This document shows, piece by piece, positions 8,801-17,782 of a stretch of 64,000 nucleotides of DNA; the first letter of the stretch is position 1; each line of letters begins with the position of its first letter. The position numbers and the translations under genes are program-made. The stretch lies in assembly GCF_010646885.2 (NCBI RefSeq), contig NZ_CP050700.1:1028001-1092000 (forward strand), given 5' to 3'. The stretch is from Desulfopila sp. IMCC35008. GTDB taxonomy: Bacteria > Desulfobacterota > Desulfobulbia > Desulfobulbales > Desulfocapsaceae. The notes beneath the pieces are model-generated. The model saw nothing but the letters and a program-made list of their open reading frames with translations, did not search any database and was not told the DNA's origin.

Positions 8801-9026
8801 GACAACAATCTTTTTTCGGCATGTAATTTATTTCTACACCCGGCAGGTTGCCTGGTGTTGCTTGAAGTTTTTCTCTACTCCGGTAATCGTGCTTTATGAA
8901 TGGTTCAGATGGCCGTTTGAGGGAAAATCGGCAGTGTTCTCTATTTTTTTCTGGCCTTTCTGTGATAAATTAGTTATTTTTGCTTTTTTTGCGTATCCAT
9001 AATTTCAGGATATGTAGAGGCAGCAT

Positions 9027-9548
9027 ATGCGTGTGACATTTGGTGAAATTGATAAGTCAGGTTCCCGATTCTCTGTCGAAAAGGGAGAATGGTCTGATCT
9101 GGATGAAACGGGTGTCAGCATTCAGGATATAAAGATTGCTGAAGTCGTTGCCCGATCCAGGGATGCTGAAAGCATCGATTTAACCGGAAAACTTGCTGCA
9201 ACAGTACGGATGGGTTGTGCCCGATGTGGAGAACCCGTCGATTGCATCATTGATGAAGAGTTTTATTATCTTGTAACAATGCAGGAGGAATCGATAGCAG
9301 GAATCACCGAGAAGGAATGTAGCAACGAAGAGTGTGACATTCTCTATCTCAGGGAACCTGTCGTCGATATTGACGAGATCTTCAGGGAACAACTGTTCCT
9401 GGCTGTACCTCAGAAAGTGCTTTGCAGTAGCGACTGTTCCGGTATTTGTCCGGATTGCGGTCTTCCGAAAAACAGCGCCGAGTGTAACTGCTCTGAAGAC
9501 AGGACGAATTCACCTTTTGCTATACTTAAAACGTTGAAAAAAGATTGA
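9027..9548 (+). CDS. yceD: YceD/DUF177 family protein
   Basis: Small protein of 173 residues of the DUF177 family, almost always encoded just before rpmF; its relatives are linked to 23S rRNA or ribosome maturation. Conserved features include the early CARCGEPV cysteine pair, an acidic middle and the C-terminal zinc-finger-like CSSDCSGICPDCGLPKN stretch. The start has AGAGG seven bases upstream. rpmF follows after 44 bases, opening the yceD-rpmF-plsX-fabH operon found in many bacteria. Confidence 0.9.
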   Translation: MRVTFGEIDKSGSRFSVEKGEWSDLDETGVSIQDIKIAEVVARSRDAESIDLTGKLAATVRMGCARCGEPVDCIIDEEFYYLVTMQEESIAGITEKECSNEECDILYLREPVVDIDEIFREQLFLAVPQKVLCSSDCSGICPDCGLPKNSAECNCSEDRTNSPFAILKTLKKD

Positions 9549-9592
9549 CAATCATTTTGTGATTGCATTTTAGAAGGTCATTGGAGGAAATC

Positions 9593-9781
9593 ATGGCTCT
9601 GCCGAAAAGAAGACATTCATATTCCAGAACTCGCAAGCGTCGATCTCATGACGCATTGAAAGCTCCCGGTATCTCAACCTGTTCCAACTGTGGAGAACCA
9701 AAAGAGCCACATCGTCTGTGTGGTAGCTGCGGTACCTATAAGGGGAGAACCGTCTTTAGTCTTGATACAGACATAGAGTAG
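9593..9781 (+). CDS. rpmF: Large ribosomal subunit protein bL32
   Basis: 62-residue ribosomal protein with the typical start MALPKRRHSYSRTRKRRSHD and a zinc ribbon of two CxxC pairs (CSNCGEP and CGSCGTY). The ATG at 9593 has a GGAGG site seven bases upstream, which settles the start; an in-frame ATG at 9563 would add ten unrelated residues. Its stop overlaps the TAGGAG ribosome-binding region of plsX. Confidence 0.97.
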   Translation: MALPKRRHSYSRTRKRRSHDALKAPGISTCSNCGEPKEPHRLCGSCGTYKGRTVFSLDTDIE

Positions 9782-9791
9782 GAGCGTCATT

Positions 9792-10811
9792 GTGCATATA
9801 GCCCTGGACGCCATGGGCGGAGACCATGGGCCGGAGGGATTGATTGCCGGGGCACTGCTCGCCGCTAAGGAGGCTGACCTTACTGTCAGCCTTGTAGGGG
9901 ATGAAAAACTCCTGCACTCTCATTTCAAAAAAGCCGCTCCAGAATCAGGGGTAGGTTCACGAATCCATATTGTGCACTCCTCCCAGGTGGTGGAGATGTC
10001 CGATAATCCGGTCGATGCCATCCGCAAGAAAAAAGATTCGTCAATCATGGTCGCTTTTGACATGGTGCGTCGAGGGGATGCTGATGCTGTTGTTAGTGCC
10101 GGAAATTCAGGTGCGACACTCGCAGCGGCTGTGCGCCGGCTTGGACGATTGAAAGGTGTTGCCCGTCCGGGTATCGCGTCCATATTCCCTACGGTAAAAA
10201 AACCGGTGGTGCTGATGGACATTGGCGCCAATGTGGACTGTCGGCCGCTTCATTTGTTTCAGTTTGCCATTATGGCTTCCGCCTATTCCCGGAGCCATGA
10301 GGTGGTAAAGCCCCGTATCGGTCTGCTGACCATCGGTGAGGAAACCGGTAAGGGGAACAGCCTTGTAAAAGAGACATATGCCATGCTTGAGCAAAGTTCG
10401 TTGAACTTTATCGGTAATGTCGAGGGAAGGGACGTATATAAGGGTGATGTGGATGTTATTGTCTGTGACGGCTTTGTCGGCAACATCTGTCTTAAAATCA
10501 GTGAGGGGCTCGTTGAAGCAGCGATGAAAATGCTGCGCGACGAAATTGTAAAGTCACTTGCTGCAAAAATAGGTTTTTTTCTGGCCAAACCCGCCTTCAG
10601 GGCCTTTAAAAAACGCGTTGATTATTCGGAGTATGGTGGAGCCCCTCTTCTCGGAGTAAATGGGACGGGAGTCGTCTGCCATGGGAAATCGGACGCAACT
10701 GCCATAAAAAACGGAATTCTCGGAGCAGCAACCATGGTTCAAAAAAAGGTGAACAGTGAGATTGTGAAAACAATTGCTACCGAGAGCGTGGAACGGCAAG
10801 TGGAGGTGTAA
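9792..10811 (+). CDS. plsX: Phosphate acyltransferase PlsX
   Basis: Converts acyl-ACP to acyl-phosphate, the acyl donor for PlsY in the first step of phospholipid synthesis; a soluble, membrane-associated enzyme. The 339 residues open with the signature IALDAMGGDHGPEG, followed by SAGNSGATLA, VLMDIGANVDCRP, VCDGFVGNICLKISEG and YGGAPLLGVNG. The start is GTG 9792. The stop TAA overlaps the fabH ATG by one base, tying acyl-chain initiation to phospholipid synthesis. Confidence 0.97.
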   Translation: MHIALDAMGGDHGPEGLIAGALLAAKEADLTVSLVGDEKLLHSHFKKAAPESGVGSRIHIVHSSQVVEMSDNPVDAIRKKKDSSIMVAFDMVRRGDADAVVSAGNSGATLAAAVRRLGRLKGVARPGIASIFPTVKKPVVLMDIGANVDCRPLHLFQFAIMASAYSRSHEVVKPRIGLLTIGEETGKGNSLVKETYAMLEQSSLNFIGNVEGRDVYKGDVDVIVCDGFVGNICLKISEGLVEAAMKMLRDEIVKSLAAKIGFFLAKPAFRAFKKRVDYSEYGGAPLLGVNGTGVVCHGKSDATAIKNGILGAATMVQKKVNSEIVKTIATESVERQVEV

Positions 10812-11785
10812 TGGGTACAGTAATCCTCGGTACAGGGTCATGCCTGCCGAAGAAGGTGGTTACCAATAGCGACCTGGAAAAGGTCGTTGAAACAAACGAT
10901 GAGTGGATTCGCTCTCGAACAGGTATTCATGCCCGACGTATTGGTTCAGGGGATGAATATACGTATAAGTTATCTGCATGGGCTGCTCAAAAGGCCCTTG
11001 ATATGGCAGGTGTGACCGCCGATGAGCTTGATCTCATCGTTGTCGGCACCATCAGTTCTCATATGCTGATGCCTTCCTCCGCCTGTTTTGTCCAAAAAGA
11101 AATAGGAGCGCATAAGGCGTTTGCTTATGATCTTAATGCAGCCTGTTCAGGCTTTTTATATAGCCTGGATCTTGCCGATAAATATATACAGGCGGATCAC
11201 AACAAGAAAATACTCGTCATCGGGGCAGAAACGCTTTCCACCAGGGTGAACTGGCAGGATCGCAATACCTGTATCCTGTTTGGCGATGGTGCCGGTGCTG
11301 CGGTTGTCGGTTACGACGAACGTAAGCGTGGTTTTCTCGGTGCGGACCTCTATTCAGACGGAGGTCTCTGGAATCTTCTCTATATGCATTCACCTCAGAG
11401 TCTGAACAAGGATCTTATGGTCCCTGACAATGACGGTGCCCACATCGTCATGGAAGGACGGGAGGTGTTCAAACATGCCGTACGTGCCATGAGTGATGCT
11501 GTTCGCGGATTACTTGAGAGGATGGACCTTGGGATGGAAGATATTCAGCTCGTCATTCCCCATCAGGCGAATATCCGTATTCTCAATAAGCTCAAGGAGA
11601 GACTTGAGTTACCGGATGAGAAGGTATTTATCAATGTGACCGAATATGGGAATACTTCGGCAGCATCGATACCGATTGCGCTCGACGAGGCGAATCGTCA
11701 GGGACGCATTAAAAAAGATGATTACTTACTGTTATGCTCTTTTGGTGGAGGTTTCACCTGGGGGGCTGGTTTGATCAAGTGGTAG
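10811..11785 (+). CDS. fabH: 3-oxoacyl-ACP synthase III (FabH)
   Basis: Condenses acetyl-CoA with malonyl-ACP to start fatty acid synthesis. The protein has 324 residues with catalytic Cys112 in DLNAACSGFLYSL, His251 in IPHQANIRI and Asn281 in TEYGNTSAASIP, plus the GGGFTWGAGLIKW end. It overlaps plsX by one base. The gene that usually follows, fabD, is not here; instead an acyl-CoA dehydrogenase starts 11 bases downstream. Confidence 0.97.
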   Translation: MGTVILGTGSCLPKKVVTNSDLEKVVETNDEWIRSRTGIHARRIGSGDEYTYKLSAWAAQKALDMAGVTADELDLIVVGTISSHMLMPSSACFVQKEIGAHKAFAYDLNAACSGFLYSLDLADKYIQADHNKKILVIGAETLSTRVNWQDRNTCILFGDGAGAAVVGYDERKRGFLGADLYSDGGLWNLLYMHSPQSLNKDLMVPDNDGAHIVMEGREVFKHAVRAMSDAVRGLLERMDLGMEDIQLVIPHQANIRILNKLKERLELPDEKVFINVTEYGNTSAASIPIALDEANRQGRIKKDDYLLLCSFGGGFTWGAGLIKW

Positions 11786-11796
11786 GGAGGACAGTC

Positions 11797-12948
11797 ATGG
11801 ACTATTTTTTAAGTGAAGAGCAGCAGATGATCGTCGACATTGCCCGACAGATCACTGAAGAACGTATCATACCAAATCGTGCTGAGCTTGATGAAAAGCA
11901 TGAGTTCCCGCGTGATATCCTCAATGAAATGGCACAGGCTGATCTTTTTGGTGTGCCTATTCCTGAGGAATTCGGTGGTTTCGGTGGCGGTTGTTTTGAC
12001 ATTGTGCTCGCCCTTGAGCAACTCGGGCGTGGATGTATCGGGGTTGGAACAGCTTTTGCGGCCAGTTCTCTTGGCATCTATCCGATATTGATCTCCGGCT
12101 CACAGGAGATGAAGGAAAAATATTTGCCATCGGTTGCCAGTGGTGAAAAATTTGCCGCATTCGGTCTGACCGAGGCTAATGCAGGTTCGGACGCTTCAGG
12201 TATCCAGACGACTGCAGTGCTGGATGGTGATGAATGGGTCTTGAACGGAACCAAGCAGTGGATCACCAATGGTGGTGAAGCACAGATCTATACCGTTGTG
12301 GCTATTACCGATCGGTCCAAGGGGCCGCGTGGAGCTTCAATGTTTGTAGTTGAAGAGGGAGATCCTGGCTTTAGCTGTGGGCCGAAGGAAAAGAAGATGG
12401 GTATTCGCGCCTCATCGACCACTGAACTTATTTTCAAGGATTGCCGTATCCCTAAAGAACGGCTGATTGGCAGACAGGGAACTGGGTTTATTACGGTCAT
12501 GAAGACTCTGGACTCTTCTCGTCCGGGTATTGCCGCACTCGGTGTTGGGCTTGCCCAGGGAGCCCTTGATGTCGCCGCCAGGTACGCCAAGCAACGTGTC
12601 CAGTTCGGAAAACCGATCATGGCCTTTCAGGCCGTGCAACATATGCTTGCCGATATGGCTATTGGCACGGAAGCTTCACGGGCACTGGTATACCAGGCTG
12701 CCAAACATATCGATGCCCACCCGAAGGACATGTCCAAGGTCTCTTCGATGAGCAAAATCTTTGCAACTGATAACGCAATGAAGGTCACCACCGATGCAGT
12801 TCAGGTGCTGGCCGGCTACGGTTATATGTCAGAGTATCCAACAGAGAAAATGATGCGTGACGCAAAGATCCTGCAGATCTATGAAGGCACTAACCAGATT
12901 CAGCGAAATGTGGTTGGGCAGGAGCTGAACAAAGAGTACGCTAAATAA
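11797..12948 (+). CDS. Acyl-CoA dehydrogenase
   Basis: FAD enzyme that interconverts acyl-CoA and 2-enoyl-CoA, passing electrons to or from ETF. The 383 residues carry the family signatures GLTEANAGSDASG, KQWITNGG and YGYMSEYPTEKMMRDAKI, with the catalytic base Glu363 in YEGTNQIQRNV, the short-chain/butyryl-type position. ATG 11797 has GGGAGG upstream; the longer frame from 11734 overlaps fabH and is rejected. Lying between fabH and etfBA inside a fatty acid synthesis operon is unusual: it may work in the reducing direction or process short acyl primers, but this is inference. Confidence 0.95.
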   Translation: MDYFLSEEQQMIVDIARQITEERIIPNRAELDEKHEFPRDILNEMAQADLFGVPIPEEFGGFGGGCFDIVLALEQLGRGCIGVGTAFAASSLGIYPILISGSQEMKEKYLPSVASGEKFAAFGLTEANAGSDASGIQTTAVLDGDEWVLNGTKQWITNGGEAQIYTVVAITDRSKGPRGASMFVVEEGDPGFSCGPKEKKMGIRASSTTELIFKDCRIPKERLIGRQGTGFITVMKTLDSSRPGIAALGVGLAQGALDVAARYAKQRVQFGKPIMAFQAVQHMLADMAIGTEASRALVYQAAKHIDAHPKDMSKVSSMSKIFATDNAMKVTTDAVQVLAGYGYMSEYPTEKMMRDAKILQIYEGTNQIQRNVVGQELNKEYAK

Positions 12949-13049
12949 TAGGCGTATCCTTTGCAGTCTCTATATAATCTTGTATTTTTTTTAGCTGATT
13001 ACTCATGGTGGTGTCAGGAAAAAGTACACAATTCCATACGATATAAATA

Positions 13050-13073
13050 GATGGGGAAATGATTTTCCCCATC
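13050..13073 (+). other. Perfect stem-loop between acd and etfB
   Basis: GATGGGGAAA (13050-13059) and TTTCCCCATC (13064-13073) form a perfect 10-bp stem around a TGAT loop, extendable by one A-T pair. No T-run follows, so it is not a standard terminator. It lies 20 bases before the etfB start, and may stabilise or process the intercistronic mRNA. Confidence 0.6.
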
Positions 13074-13093
13074 TCTATACAGCAGGACCCGTT

Positions 13094-13876
13094 ATGAAGA
13101 TAGTTGTATGTATTAAACAGGTACCCGATGCAAAAGAAGTACGACTTGACCCAGAGACCAATACCCTAGCCCGTGAAGGGGTCGAATCAATCATGAACCC
13201 ATACGACCAGCATGCCCTTGAAGAGGGGGTACGTCTAAGGGAGGCACATGGGGGAGAGGTTACTGTCATCACCATGGGGCCACCTCAGGCCGAAGCTATA
13301 TTGCGATTGGCGATTTCCTGTGGTGCAGATCAAGGTGTCCTTGTTTCTGATCGCTCTTTTGCCGGAGCAGATACCTGGGCAACATCCTATACGCTTGAAA
13401 AAGCAATTGCATCAATTGGCGGCGCCGACGTTGTCCTCTGCGGGAAACAGGCTATCGATGGAGATACAGCCCAGGTCGGTCCAGGTGTAGCCACTCGTCT
13501 TGGTATACCTTTTGTGACCTGTGTACAAAAAATTCGGGAGTGTAACGAGCAGGGCTTACTTGTAGAGCGGATGATGGACGATGGATATGACGTGGTCCGC
13601 ACTCCGTTTCCAGTGGTCCTGACTGTCGTCAAAGATATTAATGAGCCTAGAGTACCGTCCCTGAAGGGAAAGATGAAGGCCAAAAAGGCAGAGATGAAGG
13701 TGCTGAACGCGGACGATATCGGTGCGGATGCCTCTTGCATCGGCCTTCCAGGTTCCCCGACTCAGGTAGCCAGGGTCTTCCCGCCGGAGGCCCGTGGTGA
13801 GAGATCACTTCTGACAGGAACACTTGATGAGCAGATTGATCAACTTGTTGAGAAATTGACACCTTACCTGCAATAG
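13094..13876 (+). CDS. etfB: Electron transfer flavoprotein beta subunit
   Basis: AMP- or FAD-binding half of the ETF dimer that exchanges electrons with acyl-CoA dehydrogenases. The 260 residues contain MKIVVCIKQVPDAKEVRLD at the start, NPYDQHALEEGVRLRE, the GKQAIDGDTAQVGPGVATRLG motif and LKGKMKAKKAEM. It is separated from acd by 145 bases with a stem-loop and from etfA by 19 bases. I cannot decide by eye whether the beta subunit binds a second FAD, which would mark a bifurcating ETF. Confidence 0.95.
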   Translation: MKIVVCIKQVPDAKEVRLDPETNTLAREGVESIMNPYDQHALEEGVRLREAHGGEVTVITMGPPQAEAILRLAISCGADQGVLVSDRSFAGADTWATSYTLEKAIASIGGADVVLCGKQAIDGDTAQVGPGVATRLGIPFVTCVQKIRECNEQGLLVERMMDDGYDVVRTPFPVVLTVVKDINEPRVPSLKGKMKAKKAEMKVLNADDIGADASCIGLPGSPTQVARVFPPEARGERSLLTGTLDEQIDQLVEKLTPYLQ

Positions 13877-13895
13877 GACTTCCGGAGTAACAGCT

Positions 13896-15089
13896 ATGTT
13901 GAAATTAAATGAAGAGTTGTGTATCGGCTGCGGAGTCTGTGAAGACAGTTGCCCGTTTGCTGCAATAGAAATGATAGATGCTCTGCCGGTTATCGGTGAG
14001 AGCTGTAACCTGTGCGGTGCCTGTGTTGATAATTGTGAAGTCGAGGCACTGTCTATTAAATTGGCAGCGATCTCAGAACAGGCAGACCTCACTGATTGGC
14101 AAGGGGTCATGGTGTATTGTGAGTTCAGGCGTGGTGCCTTGGCACCTGTTTCCCTGGAACTTCTTGGTATAGGAAGAAAACTTGCAGATACCAAAGGCTT
14201 GCAGGTTGCTGCAGTCCTCATAGGTGGTGGTACTGGTGATGTTGCTAAGCAGTTGATTGGACACGGGGCGGATGTTGTTTTCAGGGTTGATCACGAGGAT
14301 CTGACCTTCTTTTCTGAAGAATCCTACAGTGCTATCCTGACTGACCTGATTAAGGAAAACAAGCCAGAGATCGTTCTTGCCGGTGCTACGGCTATTGGTC
14401 GATCCTTTGTTCCTGCAGTTGCAATTACGCTCAATGCGGGCTTGACTGCTGACTGTACTGCACTTGAACTACGGCAGGAAGACGGGGCCTTGCTACAGAC
14501 GCGACCCGCTTTCGGTGGTAATATCATGGCAACGATTGTCTGTCCGTCTCATCGTCCGCAGATGGCGACGGTCCGTCCAAAAGTTATGAAGGCATTGGAC
14601 TTTGATGATACTCGAATTGGTGAAATAGTTGATGTAGAGATATTGTCCAAATGGCTGGATACGAAAATAGAGGTCGTTGAGTCGGTTGTATCCGAGGAGA
14701 CGAACGTCAATATCCAGGAGTCTGATATACTGATTTCAGGAGGAAGGGGGCTGGAGAGTGAAAAAGGTTTTGAACTCATCAGTCAACTGGCAGATGTAAT
14801 GGACGGTAATGTATCCGCTTCGCGAGCTGTAGTTGATGCTGGCTGGATTCCGTACCCGCACCAGGTTGGGCAGACAGGAAAGACAGTGGCACCCAAATTA
14901 TATATAGCCTGTGGTATATCAGGGGCAGTGCAACATGTTGCCGGTATGCAGTCATCGGAGATGATTGTGGCTATTAACCGTGATCAGAATGCACCGATAT
15001 TTGATGTCGCTGATTATGGACTCGTTGGAGATATTAATGAAATCCTGCCGAAATTGATTCGTAAAATTGAGCAAAAGCGAGGAGAATGA
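13896..15089 (+). CDS. etfA: Electron transfer flavoprotein alpha subunit with N-terminal 2[4Fe-4S] ferredoxin domain
   Basis: FAD-binding ETF subunit of 397 residues. Residues 1-60 are a bacterial-type ferredoxin with two full cysteine sets (C9, C12, C15, C19 and C37, C40, C43, C47). The C-terminal FAD domain has SRAVVDAGWIPYPHQVGQTGKTV and ISGAVQHVAGMQSS. Ferredoxin-fused EtfA is known from anaerobes, including the electron-bifurcating caffeyl-CoA reductase complex (CarE), so ferredoxin-linked electron flow is likely. Its stop TGA overlaps the start of fabG. Confidence 0.95.
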   Translation: MLKLNEELCIGCGVCEDSCPFAAIEMIDALPVIGESCNLCGACVDNCEVEALSIKLAAISEQADLTDWQGVMVYCEFRRGALAPVSLELLGIGRKLADTKGLQVAAVLIGGGTGDVAKQLIGHGADVVFRVDHEDLTFFSEESYSAILTDLIKENKPEIVLAGATAIGRSFVPAVAITLNAGLTADCTALELRQEDGALLQTRPAFGGNIMATIVCPSHRPQMATVRPKVMKALDFDDTRIGEIVDVEILSKWLDTKIEVVESVVSEETNVNIQESDILISGGRGLESEKGFELISQLADVMDGNVSASRAVVDAGWIPYPHQVGQTGKTVAPKLYIACGISGAVQHVAGMQSSEMIVAINRDQNAPIFDVADYGLVGDINEILPKLIRKIEQKRGE

Positions 15090-15829
15090 TGCTGACAGGA
15101 AAAATTGCCGTTGTGACCGGTGGAAGCCGTGGAATTGGTAGGGCTATAAGTCTTCGCCTGGCCTCCATGGGGGCTATGGTCTATATTAATTATGTGAGTC
15201 GACCGGATGCTGCGGAAGAGACCAAAAAGATAATTGAGCAAGATGGTGGTAAAGCAGAGCTTATTCAGTTTGACATCGGTGACGCAGAGCAGGTGCAGGA
15301 AGCCATGAAAAAGGTGGTTTCCGAAGCCGGTTCTATCGATATACTGGTCAACAATGCCGGAATCACCAGAGACGGGCTGATGGCGAGGATGAAGGAGAGC
15401 GATTGGGATGATGTGATTAATACCAATTTGAAAGGTGCTTTTCTTTGCTCAAAAGGAGTCTCTAAACCGATGATGAAAAAGAAATGGGGACGAATCGTCA
15501 ACATCTCCTCAGTTATTGGTTTTTCTGGGAATAGTGGTCAGGTTAATTACGCATCGGCAAAGGCTGGCTTGACCGGTCTGACTAAGTCGATGGCGCGGGA
15601 ATATGCCAGTCGGAATATTACGATCAATTGCGTAGCCCCGGGTTATATCGTGACTGAGATGACAGAGTCCATGGCAGATGCTGCCCAGGAAAAGATTTTG
15701 AGTGAGATCCCGATGGCGTCACTTGGGACCCCGGAAGATGTCGCTGCTGCTGTGGCGTATCTGGTTTCGGATGATGCCCGGTATATCACTGGTCAGACCT
15801 TGCATGTTAATGGTGGCATGTATATGTAG
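15086..15829 (+). CDS. fabG: 3-oxoacyl-ACP reductase (FabG)
   Basis: NADPH-dependent reductase of the second step of fatty acid elongation, a short-chain dehydrogenase of 247 residues. It shows the cofactor motif TGGSRGIG (11-18), NNAG (89-92) and the catalytic triad Ser142, Tyr155 and Lys159 (YASAK). Two adjacent ATG codons (15086 and 15089) follow GAGGAG; both are possible starts. The gene overlaps etfA by four bases, so acd-etfBA and fabG appear to be one transcription unit. Confidence 0.95.
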   Translation: MMLTGKIAVVTGGSRGIGRAISLRLASMGAMVYINYVSRPDAAEETKKIIEQDGGKAELIQFDIGDAEQVQEAMKKVVSEAGSIDILVNNAGITRDGLMARMKESDWDDVINTNLKGAFLCSKGVSKPMMKKKWGRIVNISSVIGFSGNSGQVNYASAKAGLTGLTKSMAREYASRNITINCVAPGYIVTEMTESMADAAQEKILSEIPMASLGTPEDVAAAVAYLVSDDARYITGQTLHVNGGMYM

Positions 15830-16107
15830 TTTTCAGAATTATTTTGTGGTAAATAGTTCTATCTTGTATTTCTCTTGGACATTACGTCATTTTCATGAAT
15901 TTATAGGTAACGTGCTAAGTGAATTTACCTTTAAACCAATGAGTATGGCAGACGTTCATTTCAATCGGCTCATTTCGCATGGGGTGACAACACATGGGTG
16001 GGGACGATTGGAAAAAGTTTTTGGAAGATGTTGTTTAAGTAAATAATGAACCTCAGGTAGCACCACTGAGCTGGTGTTGAGGAAAATACAATTAAGGAGA
16101 TTTTATT

Positions 16108-16338
16108 ATGGCTATTGAACAGGAAATGATCGATATCATCGTTGAGCAGCTGAGTGTAGAAAAAGACAAAGTTGTTCCCAACGCTTCTTTCGTCGATGAC
16201 CTCGGTGCAGACTCTCTCGACCTTGTTGAACTGATTATGGCAATGGAAGAAGGTTTCGATATCGAGATTCCTGATGAAGATGCGGAGAAAATCAGCACAG
16301 TTCAGGACGCTATCGATTACGTTCAGAAGCTGAAGTAG
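16108..16338 (+). CDS. acpP: Acyl carrier protein
   Basis: Acidic 76-residue carrier of growing acyl chains. The phosphopantetheine attachment site is Ser36 in [11 protein letters not shown], and the length is that of canonical AcpP. A strong AAGGAGA site precedes the ATG. A 278-base gap from fabG may hold its own promoter, as is common for this highly expressed gene. A structured spacer with nested inverted repeats follows before fabF. Confidence 0.97.
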   Translation: MAIEQEMIDIIVEQLSVEKDKVVPNASFVDDLGADSLDLVELIMAMEEGFDIEIPDEDAEKISTVQDAIDYVQKLK

Positions 16339-16339
16339 A

Positions 16340-16490
16340 ACACACCTGTTGGTCAACACCCATGATTGTACGTAACTGAAGAACCGTCTGTTTAAGATGG
16401 TTCTTGCTTGCGGCAAAGGTGTTGTTCGCTAAGACAGGTGTGTATAGATTAATGGTTAGCAACCGCAACCCGCAGTAGTGGTGTTGCGGT
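16340..16490 (+). ncRNA. Structured spacer between acpP and fabF: nested inverted repeats
   Basis: Three helices nest inside one another: ACACACCTGT 16340-16349 with ACAGGTGTGT 16434-16443 (10/10), CAACACC 16354-16360 with GGTGTTG 16419-16425 (7/7), and GAACCGTCT 16381-16389 with AGATGGTTC 16395-16403 (one G-U). A further hairpin ACCGCAAC 16462-16469 with GTTGCGGT 16483-16490 sits just before the fabF ribosome-binding site. It may be a processing signal, an attenuator of fabF relative to acpP, or a small RNA; the type is a guess. Confidence 0.55.
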
Positions 16491-16513
16491 GTGTTTTCTA
16501 CAGGAGTCTTATT

Positions 16514-17755
16514 GTGAGTCGCAGGGTTGTCGTTACTGGGGTAGGGCTGGTTACGCCCGTAGGAACAGGGGTTGAAAAGGCCTGGAAGAATATCTGCTCC
16601 GGGGTAAGCGGTGTTGATCATATTACCAGGTTTGATACGGACGATTTTCAAGTAAAGATTGCCGCTGAAGTGAAAGATTTTCAGCCCAAGGATTTCTTTG
16701 AGGCCAAAAAAGCTAAACACCTAGACCTCTTCGTCCAATATGGTCTTGCGGCCGCACAGGAAGCGGTGAAGGATAGTGGCTTTTCGGTAACAGAAGAGAA
16801 TTGTGAACGGGTGGGCGTTATAACCGGATGTGGTATGGGGGGCTTGCCGACCATCGAGAAATATCACAAGGTGTGCCTGGAGCGGGGACCCAAAAAAATC
16901 ACCCCGTTTTTCATTCCGATGGTTATACCGAACATGCCGTCTGGGCATATCTCAATGGAGATTGGCTCAAAAGGCCCCAATCTTTCTCTTACCACAGCCT
17001 GTGCTGCGGGAACCCATGCTGTCGGTGAAGCATACAGAAATATTCAGCATGGAAATTGCGATATTGTTGTTTGTGGCGGTGCCGAAGCGGTTATATGTCC
17101 CTTGGGAGTGGGAGGGTTCAGCTCCATGAAAGCGCTATCTACCCGCAATGATGATCCTGCTTCTGCCTCAAGACCTTTTGACAAGGACAGGGATGGTTTT
17201 GTGATGTCGGAAGGAAGCGGTATGCTGGTGCTCGAAGAGCTAGAACATGCCATTCAGCGAGGGGCAACCATCTATGCAGAAATTGCCGGTTATGGCTTAT
17301 CAAGTGATGCGTATCATATTGCTGCTCCACCCGAAGATGGTGAAGGGGGCAGAAGAGCAATGAAAATGGCTTTGCGTGATGGCGGTCTGGCACCGGAAGA
17401 TATCGATTATATTAACGCCCATGGAACATCGACACCATTAAATGACCGGTGTGAGACACAGGCTATTAAAGATGTTTTTGGTGTTCACGCGGAAAAACTC
17501 GCCATCAGCTCAACAAAATCCATGACCGGGCATATGCTCGGTGCTGCAGGAGGAATTGAGGCTGTTTTTACTGCTCTCAGTATTCACGAGCAGTTTGCGC
17601 CTCCTACTATTAATCTGAAGGAAGCGAGTCCGGAATGTGATCTTGATTATGTGCCGAACAATGGCCGCGAGATGAAGATTAGTGTGGCCCTTACTAATTC
17701 ATTTGGCTTTGGCGGAACCAATGCTGTTGTGGCTATGAAGCGATATGAAGGATAA
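16514..17755 (+). CDS. fabF: 3-oxoacyl-ACP synthase II (FabF)
   Basis: Elongating condensing enzyme of fatty acid synthesis, 413 residues as in E. coli. The catalytic triad is Cys163 in TTACAAGTHA, His303 in NAHGTSTPLND and His340 in STKSMTGHMLGAAG; the end NSFGFGGTNAVV is typical. GTG 16514 follows AGGAG with 7-base spacing and gives the usual SRRVVVTGVG start; the frame from ATG 16478 would add unrelated residues. rpiB follows after 27 bases. Confidence 0.97.
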   Translation: MSRRVVVTGVGLVTPVGTGVEKAWKNICSGVSGVDHITRFDTDDFQVKIAAEVKDFQPKDFFEAKKAKHLDLFVQYGLAAAQEAVKDSGFSVTEENCERVGVITGCGMGGLPTIEKYHKVCLERGPKKITPFFIPMVIPNMPSGHISMEIGSKGPNLSLTTACAAGTHAVGEAYRNIQHGNCDIVVCGGAEAVICPLGVGGFSSMKALSTRNDDPASASRPFDKDRDGFVMSEGSGMLVLEELEHAIQRGATIYAEIAGYGLSSDAYHIAAPPEDGEGGRRAMKMALRDGGLAPEDIDYINAHGTSTPLNDRCETQAIKDVFGVHAEKLAISSTKSMTGHMLGAAGGIEAVFTALSIHEQFAPPTINLKEASPECDLDYVPNNGREMKISVALTNSFGFGGTNAVVAMKRYEG

Positions 17756-17782
17756 AAAAGTACAATTGACCGGAGTGTCATC

